Source: Clostridiales bacterium DTU023 | GTDB lineage: Bacteria; Bacillota; Clostridia; Saccharofermentanales; DTU023 | Reading direction: 5' to 3' | DNA length: 49,835 nucleotides | NCBI GenBank assembly: GCA_001512945.1 | Contig: LFTF01000018.1 | Span: 1,417-51,251, forward strand | The notes under the pieces: model-generated | The model's input: only the letters and a program-made list of their open reading frames with translations | What the model was told of the DNA's origin: nothing | Database searches by the model: none | Shown: positions 8,244-17,974 of the stretch, piece after piece | How the letters are laid out: every line of letters starts with the position of its first letter | Numbering within the stretch: position 1 is the first letter of the stretch | Made by a program: the position numbers and the translations under genes

Positions 8244-9782
8244 TTATGGCCTGGCGACTGTGAATGTGATCTTCGCGCCCCCAAGATCCGCGGAATTACC
8301 CGCTTCGATCTGCTGACCGTGCCTCTTGATCAAAGCACGCGCGATATATAGCCCGAGCCCCGAACCTTCTTCATGGCGTGACTTGTCGGCTTTGTAAAAA
8401 CGGTCAAAGATATGGGGCAGATCCTCTCGCGGGATCCCCGGTCCGTTATCTTCTACAGAGACGCTTACAACCCGCTCGCTGACAGTCGTACTGACGAGAA
8501 TAAGTCCTGATCGCGGTGTAAACCGAACTGCGTTGGCAACAATATTGTTCATTACCCGTGTAAGTTGCTCGACATCGCCGACAACGCGCACAGGCCCGAG
8601 ATGCTCTTCATCGAGACTGAGCTCCATTTGAATTCTTTTATCCGTCAGCATGGGCTCAAACGACTGATCGACCTGACAGATCAATTCGTTGATGTCAAAT
8701 GCAGTCTGCTTTAATGATGTTGAATCCATCCGGTCCGCCTGATCGAATAGAGTGTTGATCAGACTCTCGAGACGGTTGGTCTCCTTCTTTATTATCTCCA
8801 GGTAATAATCGAATTTATCAACAGGGATAGTGCCGTCCCGCATCCCCTCAATAAACCCTCCGATCGAAGTCACAGGAGTTCTAAGATCGTGAGATACATT
8901 GCCGAGAAATTCAAAATGCTGCTTCTCGCGCTCCTCGAATTTCGAAATCAGTGTATTGAACGTTCTGACAAGCCTTGTCAGATCGTCCTCCCTTACCTGT
9001 GAAACAATCTCTGCATGATCGGGGTCACCCTCTTCCAAGGTGAGTGTGCGAGCCTCACGGCCTATGCGCACGCGCGCGGACAGATCGCCCGCATAAACAG
9101 AGTTAGCCGTTCTGGCAAGCGCGGATATGGGACGGGTTATGTTGCGTGAAAGCCAAATAATGATCGTTAGTGATAGTAAGAACGCGAGCGAAAAAGAAAT
9201 GGGAACATTATTTTCAAGAAGAAATGAACTCAAACTCTCTGTACGGTGACGCTTTAACAAGATCACCTCGCCTGTGTACAGATCGCCAAGAGAACCGATC
9301 GGTGAACTGGCGACAAGCCAGACAGACGATTTTGGCAACAGATAGCCAAGACCCGTTTTATCCCCTGTATCACAATACACGGCATTGCTACTATTTCTTG
9401 CCTCGTCCGGTAACAACGGATCGTTACCTCCTATTGTGCCGCTCCGCTTGAGCTGTGCCATCGTTTCAATGGGAATACCCGTATGATAGATAATCTCGCT
9501 GTTTGCATTGACTACCCAGACAAAAGCACCTGTTGACCGCGCTGCAAAAGAAATATGACCTGTAATATCCGTGCTGGAAAAAGTTGTGTGTGCGGCGTCC
9601 ATCCTGCTCTCAGTCAAATATGAGAGTTCGACGACATTGCGACGCAGCTCCTCTTTACGCTGCTTGTTCGCGGACACACTGTAAATAGTCCCATATGTGA
9701 TCGCGAGGACAAGAAATATGGCCAGTATCGATACTGAGATCGTCAGCAGCGTGCGCGTATAGATGGAAAGTCTTTTTGTCAC
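8244..9782 (-). CDS. Sensor histidine kinase of a two-component system
   Basis: The 512-residue membrane kinase has TM1 at about residues 11-34, an extracytoplasmic sensor domain (about 35-190), TM2 at about 193-212, a HAMP linker, a HisKA domain with the phospho-acceptor His298 in FLGNVSHDLRTP, and a HATPase domain with the N box (NNIVANAVRF), DNGPGIP and GSGLGLYIA. It starts with GTG, overlapping the response regulator stop as GTGA, so the pair is translationally coupled. The signal is unknown. The HtrA-like gene follows 100 bases downstream, and extracytoplasmic stress or envelope sensing would fit but is unproven. Confidence 0.94.
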   Translation of the reverse strand: MTKRLSIYTRTLLTISVSILAIFLVLAITYGTIYSVSANKQRKEELRRNVVELSYLTESRMDAAHTTFSSTDITGHISFAARSTGAFVWVVNANSEIIYHTGIPIETMAQLKRSGTIGGNDPLLPDEARNSSNAVYCDTGDKTGLGYLLPKSSVWLVASSPIGSLGDLYTGEVILLKRHRTESLSSFLLENNVPISFSLAFLLSLTIIIWLSRNITRPISALARTANSVYAGDLSARVRIGREARTLTLEEGDPDHAEIVSQVREDDLTRLVRTFNTLISKFEEREKQHFEFLGNVSHDLRTPVTSIGGFIEGMRDGTIPVDKFDYYLEIIKKETNRLESLINTLFDQADRMDSTSLKQTAFDINELICQVDQSFEPMLTDKRIQMELSLDEEHLGPVRVVGDVEQLTRVMNNIVANAVRFTPRSGLILVSTTVSERVVSVSVEDNGPGIPREDLPHIFDRFYKADKSRHEEGSGLGLYIARALIKRHGQQIEAGNSADLGGAKITFTVARP

Positions 9783-10507
9783 AGATCAGCAGGATCCTTC
9801 ACCTCGAATTTGTAGCCGACACTCCATACTGTTTTGATCTGCCAGAGCGGATGATCAATAATATCGAGCTTCTCCCGGATACGTTTGATATGGACGTCTA
9901 CCGTTCGCTGTTCTCCGTAGTAATCCATGCCCCAGATATGCTCCAATATCTGATCACGCGTGAAAACGCGGTTGGGATATGACGCAAGGAAAAAAAGGAG
10001 TTCCAGTTCTTTAGGGGGCATGTCAATTTCCCGTTCTCCTATGCGCACCGCGTAACGAATCCGGTCAATGATTAAATCCGGATAGACAACAATATCCTTC
10101 TTTTTACTGTCCGCTTCAGGCTGAAAATGACCCATATTGCGCGATCTTCTTAGAACAGCTTTGACCCGTGCGATGAGTTCCTTGGGATCAAAAGGTTTTA
10201 AGATATAATCGTCCGCTCCGAGTTCAAGGCCAATAATTTTGTCAAGCGTATCGCTTCGCGCGGTGAGCATCAGGACGGGCACATCAGATTCGCGCCGCAA
10301 CTCGCGCATGATGTCAAAACCACTCATCCCGGGAAGCATTAGGTCAAGGATGATGACATCCGGATCAATTGCCCGAACCATGGGTATCACGGCATCGCCT
10401 GTATAGCATTCGCTAACCTTAAACCCATCTTTCTCGAAATACAGTTTAAGTAGTTCACTGATATTTTTATCGTCATCAACGATCAGAACACGTTTTGCCT
10501 CATCCAT
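9779..10507 (-). CDS. OmpR/PhoB-family response regulator
   Basis: A DNA-binding response regulator of 242 residues, partner of the overlapping sensor kinase. The receiver domain has the acidic pocket VDDD at residues 10-13, the phosphorylated Asp55 in IILDLMLPG, and the switch Lys in LKPFDPKE. The C-terminal winged helix (about 145-235) contains the typical RTVDVHIKRIREKL recognition region. The ATG at 10507 has a GAGGGG site; an in-frame TTG five codons earlier lies directly after the nrdR stop and is less likely. Confidence 0.94.
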   Translation of the reverse strand: MDEAKRVLIVDDDKNISELLKLYFEKDGFKVSECYTGDAVIPMVRAIDPDVIILDLMLPGMSGFDIMRELRRESDVPVLMLTARSDTLDKIIGLELGADDYILKPFDPKELIARVKAVLRRSRNMGHFQPEADSKKKDIVVYPDLIIDRIRYAVRIGEREIDMPPKELELLFFLASYPNRVFTRDQILEHIWGMDYYGEQRTVDVHIKRIREKLDIIDHPLWQIKTVWSVGYKFEVKDPADL

Positions 10508-10522
10508 GCTATCCCCTCTCAA

Positions 10523-11035
10523 TCATAAAATTTCATAGCCATTGTGTGTGTCTATCTCATTTTCGTCAACATTAAGCGCTGCGTCGTTTTCGAGTAGCGA
10601 TTCGATCTCCGAGAAAAAAGAATTAATATCACTGAATGCGCGATAAACTGAAGCGAATCGGATGTAAGCTACTTCATCAATGCCACGCAGATGTTTTAGC
10701 ACAAGCTCGCCTATCACAGACGTTGTGATCTCTCGTTTCAGAGCATTGCCCGCAGCCCGCTCGACATTGTCGATTAGCTTTTCAATCTGCTGAGTGGTAA
10801 TCGGTCTTTTTTCGCAGCTCTTCATAATTCCGTTGAGAAGTTTCTGTCGGTCAAACGATTGTCGGCTACCATCTTTCTTGATAACCACGAGTGGCATATC
10901 TTCGAGTTTTTCATAGGTTGTGAAACGAGTGCCACACAAAAGACACTCACGTCTGCGTCGGATCGAGCTACCGTCTTCCGCGGGGCGCGAATCGACGACC
11001 TTGTCATCGTTTCCTTCGCAATTCGGGCATTTCAC
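10523..11035 (-). CDS. nrdR: Transcriptional repressor NrdR
   Basis: NrdR is the ATP/dATP-sensing zinc repressor of ribonucleotide reductase genes. The N-terminal zinc ribbon has Cys3, Cys6, Cys31 and Cys34, with the family-typical RRRRECLLCGTRFTTYE. An ATP-cone follows at about residues 48-138. The open frame reaches a GTG at 11044, but the GTG at 11035 gives the standard MKCPNC N-terminus and sits eight bases after AAGAGG. The product is 170 residues against about 150 usually, with a longer acidic C-terminus. It lies between ftsZ and the two-component genes. Confidence 0.94.
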   Translation of the reverse strand: MKCPNCEGNDDKVVDSRPAEDGSSIRRRRECLLCGTRFTTYEKLEDMPLVVIKKDGSRQSFDRQKLLNGIMKSCEKRPITTQQIEKLIDNVERAAGNALKREITTSVIGELVLKHLRGIDEVAYIRFASVYRAFSDINSFFSEIESLLENDAALNVDENEIDTHNGYEIL

Positions 11036-11089
11036 GGGTAGCACCTCTTTTCAGTATAAAGATCTTAGGACTGTTAATAGAAAGCATGA

Positions 11090-11106
11090 CCGGATCAAAG
11101 ATCCGG
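11090..11106 (-). terminator. Hairpin downstream of ftsZ, possible weak terminator
   Basis: A perfect seven-pair stem (CCGGATC / GATCCGG) with a three-base loop lies between ftsZ and nrdR. On the minus strand only a mixed pyrimidine stretch (CTTTCTATT) follows, not a clean T-run, so it may slow or process the transcript rather than end it. A very similar stem is used by the rodA terminator near 23,985. Confidence 0.35.
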
Positions 11107-11179
11107 CCGCTTGGAAATATCATATTCTTCAGAACAACCTATTCGGCAGTCTCTTCCGGTCAAAATTTCCGAAAATGGA

Positions 11180-12553
11180 TCAGTTGTTTTCTCCGTCTTC
11201 GTCCTGCAAAAACCATGGCAATACGCGCCCTTCCTGACGCCCTTGACGTTGTCTGGCAGGTGATTGATTGACTGCATCGCCGGGTGGCGCCTCATCAAGC
11301 ACACGCGGAGCAGCCTGGCTTTGCCTTGCTGCATTCTCCGAGGCTTGGTTGATCATGTCAATCATGACTTGGTCGCTTTGACGCTGGCTGCTTGGAGTGA
11401 ATCCCGTCGCCTGCGAACCCTGCCCCTGACCACGACCGGCAGATTGCCGACTTCGGGGCGGACGGAGAAAATCGGGCAGATCGTCTATTGTAGATCTCGC
11501 TCCTCCGCTCTGTTGGCGTTGCGGGATACTGAACGAAGGAGCTGCTGTCGCAATCTGCCCTGTTCGCGCAGTCCTCACCTGATTGGTATCACTGGTAAAA
11601 CGGCTGGCAATGATTGTAATAACAAGGTCATCTTGCATATTTTCGTCGATCACGGCGCCGAATATGATATCCGCATCTGGTGAAACTGCTTCACGCACTT
11701 GGGAAGCAGCCTCATTGATCTCTTTGAGTTTCATATCATGACCGCCGGTGAAATTGATAATGATGCTATGAGCACCTTCTATTGTCGTCTCGAGAAGCGG
11801 GCTCGTCATCGCTTGCTTGACCGCCGTTGCCGCACGGCTTTCTCCATTGCCGCGACCAATGCCCATATGGCAAACACCGGCATCTGTCATAACACGCCGC
11901 ACATCGGCCAGGTCAAGGTTGATTAGGCCCGGAACCGCTACAAGATCAGAAATACTTGATACACCGTACTGAAGAACACGATCAGCTAGACCGAACGCTT
12001 CATCCAAAGACGTGTCATCACTGGCTATTTCCAGCAGTTTATCATTGGGAACGACGATGAGAGAATCAACGTATTGCTGAAGTTCACGGATTCCTTTCTC
12101 TGCGTTTTGGCGTCGGCGTGAGCCTTCAAATCTAAATGGCGTTGTGACCACGCCAACAGTCAGAATTCCAAGCTTATTAGCGACCTGCGCAACGATTGGG
12201 GCTGCTCCAGTCCCCGTTCCGCCTCCCATTCCTGCTGTAATGAAAAGCATATCGGAACCATCTATCGCTTTCGAGATCTCTTCAATATTCTCTTCCGCCG
12301 CTTTTTGGCCAATTTCAGGTTGTGCGCCTGCGCCCAGTCCGCGGGTTACCTTTTCACCGATCTGAATTGCTTCACTGGCTTTGGAACTCAGCAAAGATTG
12401 ATGATCCGTATTGACTGCGATAAATTGAATGCCTTGCACTCCACCGTCAATCATTCGGTTGACAGCATTACAACCGCCACCCCCTACTCCTACCACACGA
12501 ATTGTCGCGTAGAGGCCATCGTTCATTCCAATATCAAAACTATAGTCAGCCAC
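11180..12553 (-). CDS. ftsZ: Cell division protein FtsZ
   Basis: FtsZ is the tubulin-like GTPase that forms the division ring. The 457-residue protein has GVGGGGCNAVNRMI near residue 22, the tubulin signature GGGTGTG at 110-116 and the synergy-loop region near 200. After about residue 320 comes a Gln/Arg/Ser-rich disordered linker ending in a short C-terminal peptide (RVLPWFLQ) that would bind partner proteins. A GTG at 12553 is nine bases after GGAAGGAG and is preferred over a TTG two codons upstream, which is too close to that site. FtsA is not encoded beside it. Confidence 0.96.
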   Translation of the reverse strand: MADYSFDIGMNDGLYATIRVVGVGGGGCNAVNRMIDGGVQGIQFIAVNTDHQSLLSSKASEAIQIGEKVTRGLGAGAQPEIGQKAAEENIEEISKAIDGSDMLFITAGMGGGTGTGAAPIVAQVANKLGILTVGVVTTPFRFEGSRRRQNAEKGIRELQQYVDSLIVVPNDKLLEIASDDTSLDEAFGLADRVLQYGVSSISDLVAVPGLINLDLADVRRVMTDAGVCHMGIGRGNGESRAATAVKQAMTSPLLETTIEGAHSIIINFTGGHDMKLKEINEAASQVREAVSPDADIIFGAVIDENMQDDLVITIIASRFTSDTNQVRTARTGQIATAAPSFSIPQRQQSGGARSTIDDLPDFLRPPRSRQSAGRGQGQGSQATGFTPSSQRQSDQVMIDMINQASENAARQSQAAPRVLDEAPPGDAVNQSPARQRQGRQEGRVLPWFLQDEDGENN

Positions 12554-12670
12554 GGCCAATAACTCCTTCCGCTATTAACATCGGTGTTAAATTCATTGTC
12601 ATTACAAGCTGACAACAACCTTTTCGTTATAAGCAGTCTTGTATTCCAAACCAGCAAGTACTTTCAGAAC

Positions 12671-12699
12671 ATTTTACACTACCGGTTGTCGCTTGGCAA
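12671..12699 (-). promoter_or_regulatory. Predicted sigma-A-type promoter for ftsZ
   Basis: On the minus strand TTGCCA (12699-12694) and TAAAAT (12676-12671) are separated by 17 bases, about 118 bases before the ftsZ start. It lies in a 230-base gap after sbp, so ftsZ can probably be expressed apart from the upstream cluster. The match is by eye only. Confidence 0.6.
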
Positions 12700-12783
12700 C
12701 AACAATCACAATCCATTTATAAGTACAGCCCTACGACCAGTGCTGTGCAGATGTCATAACATTAAAATAATGAAGCCAAGAGA

Positions 12784-13185
12784 TCATTCCGCGCCCGGCT
12801 GCGAATCTCCCGTTTGCTCGAGTTTTTGCTCTTCAGAACGGCCAGTGCGCCAAGCCTTCCAAAGCAAGTAAATTTGTCGTGAAATTAAACTGACATTTCT
12901 GAAGATTTTATAAGCAAATATGAACGCCACAACCAGTGCAAAATCAAATTTTATCTGGTTACCTAAAGCCGTTAATAGTACTGCTATAACTATATTTGCG
13001 AAGAATTCTATTAAAAACTTCTCCGGTTCAAACTCATCTTGTTGAAGCGCGCGATAAGAACTTGTCAAAGATTCAATGCCAACCACTGTAAAAACGGCCA
13101 AATACGGAACCAGATTTGAAGGAATCGGTACGTTTGAGAAAAGACCAAGTAACAGTCCAATCAACAATCCTATGATAACAACCAT
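12784..13185 (-). CDS. sbp: Small basic protein Sbp (DUF1290)
   Basis: A 133-residue membrane protein with about four hydrophobic segments, starting VVIIGLLIGLLLGLFSNVP and containing the typical VVGIESLTSSYRALQ segment. In Bacillus and Clostridia the sbp gene sits by ftsA-ftsZ; the function is not established. The C-terminus is a short charged, glutamate-rich tail. It lies between ftsQ and ftsZ on the same strand. Confidence 0.85.
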   Translation of the reverse strand: MVVIIGLLIGLLLGLFSNVPIPSNLVPYLAVFTVVGIESLTSSYRALQQDEFEPEKFLIEFFANIVIAVLLTALGNQIKFDFALVVAFIFAYKIFRNVSLISRQIYLLWKAWRTGRSEEQKLEQTGDSQPGAE

Positions 13186-13247
13186 GGGTGTATCTGCCTT
13201 TCTGTATTTCCGTTAAAACGGGATGTCCTTACAACCCTCGTCAAGAC

Positions 13248-14225
13248 CTAAGTCGTATCGGGGCGATAATAGACGGTATCTCCACTCATATCAAGCTCTC
13301 CCGCAGGTCTGCTTTTTAGCCCACCTTCGCCGATTAGGTAACTCAAGAGATTCAATCTTTCTTGTAATAACCTGTTGTCCTCCAGTTTAACACGGATTTC
13401 GCCTCCTTGTGGCAAAGGAATAAACAAGTAGATTTTGCGATCCGAGATCCTACGAATCTGTCGAACTTCTTCCATCAGTTTCAGACCGGAAACATCCGAC
13501 ATATCGTGACGAATCATCGCCGCCATGATGTTGATCGCAACATCTAATTGTACTGGGTCATCAATCTCAAGTACTTGACCTTGTTCCGCCTCCTTGCGAG
13601 TGCGCACCCCTTCTAACACGGGGAGACCGAAGTCCATGTCATTCGCAATCCGAAGCACACAGAGCTCGTGGTCAATGAGGGCAAATCCACCTGCAACACG
13701 CACTGCCAATACTTCAATTTTTTCATCTACTGTAATTCGGATCTCCGAGGGAAACCGGAACTGAACCTTGACTTCTCGGATCAGTGGAAATGCTTCCGAA
13801 ATCAAATCTTCCATGTTTCCGTAACGCAGCGTCAGATACCGAATAGGCGTGCCACCGATACCGTGAATGAAATGCTCGCCTTTTGCGTGATCTGCAAGTG
13901 CAGCTACTGCCTTGTCCTCAATGTGCCTTGTTCCGCGGACAGTGACGTCTTCAATTTGAAACTGTGGTAAAAGAGCAATCAGGGCTGCGATGACAGCAAT
14001 GACAGCTATTACACCCAGCAACTTCAACGGCCATCCGACCAATTGTCGGCGACGCTGCGCATTGATTCGTTTACGCCTGCTATCTTCAGTAAAGGGGGAT
14101 GGCGAAAAGATTTCCGGATAGTCTGAGTTTCGACGCCTGTTGTCCACCGTTGCCATACTCTTTTTTCCGCCGGATTTTACGCCCTTTGTTTTCCGGCTGC
14201 CCTTTTTAACGGTCTTCCGTTTCAT
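13248..14225 (-). CDS. ftsQ: Cell division protein FtsQ/DivIB
   Basis: FtsQ/DivIB is a bitopic divisome protein that stabilises FtsL and FtsB-type partners. The 325-residue protein has a Lys/Arg-rich cytoplasmic N-terminus of about 64 residues, a membrane helix at about 66-86, a POTRA domain beginning FQIEDVTVRGTRHIEDKAV, and a beta domain. The start has no clear ribosome site and is one base after the murG stop, implying coupling. An internal ATG at residue 24 is an alternative that would still keep the membrane anchor. Confidence 0.9.
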   Translation of the reverse strand: MKRKTVKKGSRKTKGVKSGGKKSMATVDNRRRNSDYPEIFSPSPFTEDSRRKRINAQRRRQLVGWPLKLLGVIAVIAVIAALIALLPQFQIEDVTVRGTRHIEDKAVAALADHAKGEHFIHGIGGTPIRYLTLRYGNMEDLISEAFPLIREVKVQFRFPSEIRITVDEKIEVLAVRVAGGFALIDHELCVLRIANDMDFGLPVLEGVRTRKEAEQGQVLEIDDPVQLDVAINIMAAMIRHDMSDVSGLKLMEEVRQIRRISDRKIYLFIPLPQGGEIRVKLEDNRLLQERLNLLSYLIGEGGLKSRPAGELDMSGDTVYYRPDTT

Positions 14226-14226
14226 T

Positions 14227-15369
14227 TTATTTTACGACCTTAGGTACGCTCTCAGCAATCACACGGGCTGCTTGAGGCGTGGCCCATCTGCCGGCACTTT
14301 CTCCCATTTCAGCCAATACTTCCGGCTGTTGGATCATTTGAGAGATTGTATCGAGCAACGTTTGGCTGTCAAAATCGCTGTCAGCACAGATTATTGAGGC
14401 TCCGGCCTCCTGCATGGCTCGCGCATTCTCCGTCTGATGATCGTCAGCAGCAAAAGGGTACGGTATAAGCATAGAAGGCTTTGCCTGTGCCGCGATTTCA
14501 GCACATGTCATGGCCCCCGCGCGTCCTACAAAGAAATCGCACGCGGCTATCCAATAGGGCGCGTCATGAAAAAAATGCTCTGCCTTAACCACTCCCGGAA
14601 TCTTAGCCAACTCATCTGCTAATGATTTATCACTTTGTACGCCAGTGCTGATGCTAAGCCTGGCAGTAGGGTGCTTTTCGAGCAATGCCGACCATTTGCC
14701 CTCATCATCGATATGGGCAACCGCATTATTCAGCGTTCTCGCGCCAAGACTTCCACCCATGAGGAGAACAAGGAATAAATCGTCCTCAATGTTCAAGGCT
14801 TCCCGGGCACTTTGACGGTCTATCTCATAAAATATCTTGCGGACAGGATTCCCGCTCATAATCAGGCTGCTTTTGTCTGGAAAATACTGACGACTCGCAT
14901 CGTAACTAAGAAAAACAGTTTCCGCTTTTCGTGCAAACATGCGGTTTGCCCTGCCCGGCACAGAGTTTTGCTCATGAATGATGTACGGCACACCACGCCA
15001 TTTTGCGGCAGCAAGCAAAGGGGCTGATACAAAACCACCTGTACCGATGACGAGACGAGGACGCTCCTCTTCGAGGATCGCATCACTCAAAAAGATGCCA
15101 CGAATGTTTTGGGTAACCCAGCTGACGTAGCGACAATCATGCTTGGAGGGCATATTCTGAGCAGCAATCGGACGGAACTCGAACCCTTCCGCTTGAACTA
15201 GTTTTTGCTCGAGACCTTTTTCAACACCACAGAATACGAGCCGTGTCAAAGGATGCAAACGTTTCAACTCAGATGCAATGGCAAGCGCCGGGTAAATGTG
15301 CCCGCTTGTGCCACCGGCAACAACTATGATCGTGTCGGCTACCTTTTTGCGCTTACCGTATCTCTTCAT
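14227..15369 (-). CDS. murG: UDP-N-acetylglucosamine--lipid I GlcNAc transferase MurG
   Basis: MurG adds GlcNAc to lipid I to make lipid II at the inner face of the membrane. The 380-residue protein has the N-terminal lipid-binding motif GGTSGHIYPALA at about 19-30, the second glycine-rich loop GGSLGART, and the donor-site region GRAGAMTCAEI with IPYPFAADDHQTENA. All are standard for the GT28 family. It follows ftsW by 56 bases and its stop touches the ftsQ start. Confidence 0.95.
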   Translation of the reverse strand: MKRYGKRKKVADTIIVVAGGTSGHIYPALAIASELKRLHPLTRLVFCGVEKGLEQKLVQAEGFEFRPIAAQNMPSKHDCRYVSWVTQNIRGIFLSDAILEEERPRLVIGTGGFVSAPLLAAAKWRGVPYIIHEQNSVPGRANRMFARKAETVFLSYDASRQYFPDKSSLIMSGNPVRKIFYEIDRQSAREALNIEDDLFLVLLMGGSLGARTLNNAVAHIDDEGKWSALLEKHPTARLSISTGVQSDKSLADELAKIPGVVKAEHFFHDAPYWIAACDFFVGRAGAMTCAEIAAQAKPSMLIPYPFAADDHQTENARAMQEAGASIICADSDFDSQTLLDTISQMIQQPEVLAEMGESAGRWATPQAARVIAESVPKVVK

Positions 15370-15425
15370 TTCAAGTGCACCATTCCCGCTCAGTTTCGTC
15401 GATTCTCATATCTCAGCGTCATCCT

Positions 15426-16934
15426 CTATACAGCGTAACCTACGACATCTTCTTCATCCAGCTCTTCTTCGAGAGCCTTGCGCGCCTTGCGTCCTCCCTT
15501 GGGATCTACAATCCTTGCAAGATTGCGGTCACAGCGTGTTGCAGATTTGGACACACAGAGCACAAGGCCGGCCGCAACTGCGAAAAAGATGTTAGCCGTG
15601 CCACCGTAACTAAAGAAGGGCAATGAAATTCCCGTCGCAGGGATTAAACTAGCTGCCACTGCCATATTAAGGAATGCCTGGATAGAAATCAATATCGTAT
15701 TGCCTGCCGCGACGAGCATCGCCATCTGGGTAGATGCGCCCTTCGCAACCATAAGGCCTGAGACAAGGAATGCGAGGAATAAGACTACAACGCCCAATAC
15801 ACCGATAAAGCCGAGCTCTTCGCCTATGACAGGCAAGATGAAGTCGTTGTGTGCCTCCGATAACCAATTTAGTTTTTGTACGCTTTTTCCAAGGCCCTTC
15901 CCTGTAAGACCACCAGACCCAAGTGCGATCTCCGCCTGTTCTATCTGCAAGCGGTCGTCTTCACTAGCAGCCGCTCGGTCTTGGAAAGTCCCCACTCTTC
16001 TGAATACGTGTGAGAAACGATCGCTTATAAATGCTGTTGTGGATTCCTTGGTAACTATTTGAAAAACAAAACCGATCGCGACACTCAGGATCACGACGAT
16101 AATCACCAATTGTATTGCTCCGGTCATCCATGATTTTAGTGGGATGTCAGCCAGAAAGAAGACAACCAAACTGACCAGCGCAATAATCACGGCCCCCGAT
16201 AAATGAGGCTGAATTAACGTGAGCACAATCCAGACTGAGACCAGTAACGCCGGCCAAGTAACATCTAAAAAAGCTTGCTTGTTTAGTGATGTCTTATGAT
16301 GTTCGCCGGTTCTACCTGACAGCCGTACATCAGACGTGCGTTTCATCTCGAGCTTTCTGGTTCTGGAGCGGTGAGAAAAATATCCGGCAAGAAAAAATAC
16401 GGCACCAATTTTTGCCAATTCTGAGGGCTGAAAACTGTTGGATCCCAGGTTGATCCAACGGCGGGCACCGTTGATCACGGTTCCCTGCACGCGACAATAG
16501 ACAAGACTCACCGTCACCAACAGATAGAGTAGGATACCGAGCACAGGTCGAGTAAATTGACGAAAACGTACACATGCGCCGATAAAAATTGCTACAAGTG
16601 TTCCGGCAACCGTCAGGATCACTTGTTTTCGGGCCAGAGCAGTCGCGTCAGCTTCGAGGATAGCTCTAACAGGCGATGACTCATCAAGTCCGCCTGCAAT
16701 ATCCAATTGTGTGCGAAGCCCCGCGCTCGATTGGATAAAACTTACTCCATAACTTGCGCTGAACATCATCAGCAATCCGAAGCAAACCAAAATTAAACAG
16801 ATGAAGAGAAATGTCAAAGACATATGTCGGTGCGTTGAAAGCAGTTTGTAATTAAGAGGCATTTTTGCATTGAAACGCGCAGACGCATCTACCTTCACTC
16901 TATCCACCGGCCGTGTCTTCAATCGTTCCGCCAT
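15426..16934 (-). CDS. ftsW: Septal peptidoglycan polymerase FtsW (SEDS family)
   Basis: FtsW is the SEDS-family glycosyltransferase that polymerises septal glycan together with its partner PBP. The 502-residue protein has about ten membrane segments, the FQPSELAKIG segment, and the C-terminal ATGISLPFFSYGGTA signature. The ATG at 16934 lies eight bases after GGGAGG; an in-frame GTG upstream is inside that site. The soluble tails are highly charged. It follows mraY by overlap with the mraY stop region and is paired with the PBP at 19486-21897. Confidence 0.94.
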   Translation of the reverse strand: MAERLKTRPVDRVKVDASARFNAKMPLNYKLLSTHRHMSLTFLFICLILVCFGLLMMFSASYGVSFIQSSAGLRTQLDIAGGLDESSPVRAILEADATALARKQVILTVAGTLVAIFIGACVRFRQFTRPVLGILLYLLVTVSLVYCRVQGTVINGARRWINLGSNSFQPSELAKIGAVFFLAGYFSHRSRTRKLEMKRTSDVRLSGRTGEHHKTSLNKQAFLDVTWPALLVSVWIVLTLIQPHLSGAVIIALVSLVVFFLADIPLKSWMTGAIQLVIIVVILSVAIGFVFQIVTKESTTAFISDRFSHVFRRVGTFQDRAAASEDDRLQIEQAEIALGSGGLTGKGLGKSVQKLNWLSEAHNDFILPVIGEELGFIGVLGVVVLFLAFLVSGLMVAKGASTQMAMLVAAGNTILISIQAFLNMAVAASLIPATGISLPFFSYGGTANIFFAVAAGLVLCVSKSATRCDRNLARIVDPKGGRKARKALEEELDEEDVVGYAV

Positions 16935-16939
16935 CGTGT

Positions 16940-17974
16940 TCACCTCCCGAACAAGGGGCCTGAAACGAGAAAAAACCCAAGGATGGCTGCAACTAACGCG
17001 ATCAAGCTGAACACATTGACGATTTTCGTTTCCCGCCAGCCACCAAGTTCAAAATGATGATGGATCGGCGACATCCTGAATATTCGTTTCCCCCCCGTGC
17101 GTTTGAAGTACAAAACCTGCAGTACGACAGAAAAACCTTCGAAGAAAAATACAAATCCTGTAATGACAGCCAAATAAGGCACACCCGCCATGACCGTTAA
17201 AAATGCAAAGCCTATCCCTAACGCCTGTGAGCCTGTATCGCCCATAAAGATTTTAGCCGGGTACCTGTTAAAAAAAAGGAATCCGAGACAGCCCGCTGCC
17301 AGCGCAACCGAAAGGGTCGTGAAAGACAGTGAGAGAGCTTGGGGAAGAATTGCGGAAAGCAGTCCGCCCACTGACAAAAGACCCAGGGACGCGACGACCA
17401 TTAAACTGGCGAGAAGCCCATCTACCCCATCGGTGATATTGACTGAATTGCTCATATAGAAAAGGAACGGCACGAGAAATACAAAATATAAAGCTTTCCA
17501 CCAACCTGTGACAAGAATTGGTTGCACCGAAAAAGGCACTAAAATAAATGGCGGAACAGGAGAGATCCAAAGGTAATATACTGCGGCGACAACCGAGAAG
17601 AAACCAAGCAGCAATGTTTTCTGCTTAACGCTTAATCCCTTAGGTGAAACGCTTACCTTGATGTAGTCATCAATAAAACCGACAGATGCAAAAAGGAGCA
17701 TCAAGACAATCGTAGCGGACATCTGCATGAGATCTTTGCGCAGCAATGGCCCGACAATTCCCAAGATCGCGATCGGGATGACAAAGAAAAATCCTCCGAA
17801 TGTCGGCGTTCCGGATTTCGCCAAATGCGTCTGTGGTCCATTATGGCGGATAGGCTGTTCTGAACTCCTATGCCTGATTATCGGTAAGCCGATAAGTCCG
17901 GTTAGAAGCGTCGCGATGAAAACTGCGAAACCAGCCACTGCGGCAAAAAGCATGTCACGAACAGGAAACATCAT
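16940..17974 (-). CDS. mraY: Phospho-N-acetylmuramoyl-pentapeptide transferase MraY
   Basis: MraY moves phospho-MurNAc-pentapeptide onto undecaprenyl phosphate to form lipid I. The 344-residue polytopic protein has the motifs HLAKSGTPTFGG, SVGFIDDYIK, the catalytic-aspartate region NITDGVDGL, FMGDTGSQALG and the C-terminal PIHHHFELGGWRE. It starts with an ATGA overlap on the murF stop. Confidence 0.96.
   Translation of the reverse strand: MMFPVRDMLFAAVAGFAVFIATLLTGLIGLPIIRHRSSEQPIRHNGPQTHLAKSGTPTFGGFFFVIPIAILGIVGPLLRKDLMQMSATIVLMLLFASVGFIDDYIKVSVSPKGLSVKQKTLLLGFFSVVAAVYYLWISPVPPFILVPFSVQPILVTGWWKALYFVFLVPFLFYMSNSVNITDGVDGLLASLMVVASLGLLSVGGLLSAILPQALSLSFTTLSVALAAGCLGFLFFNRYPAKIFMGDTGSQALGIGFAFLTVMAGVPYLAVITGFVFFFEGFSVVLQVLYFKRTGGKRIFRMSPIHHHFELGGWRETKIVNVFSLIALVAAILGFFLVSGPLFGR

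Noticed and set aside
11041..11090. A promoter for nrdR using TATACT just before the gene
   Set aside because: Transcription would start inside the ribosome binding site and no matching -35 element is present.
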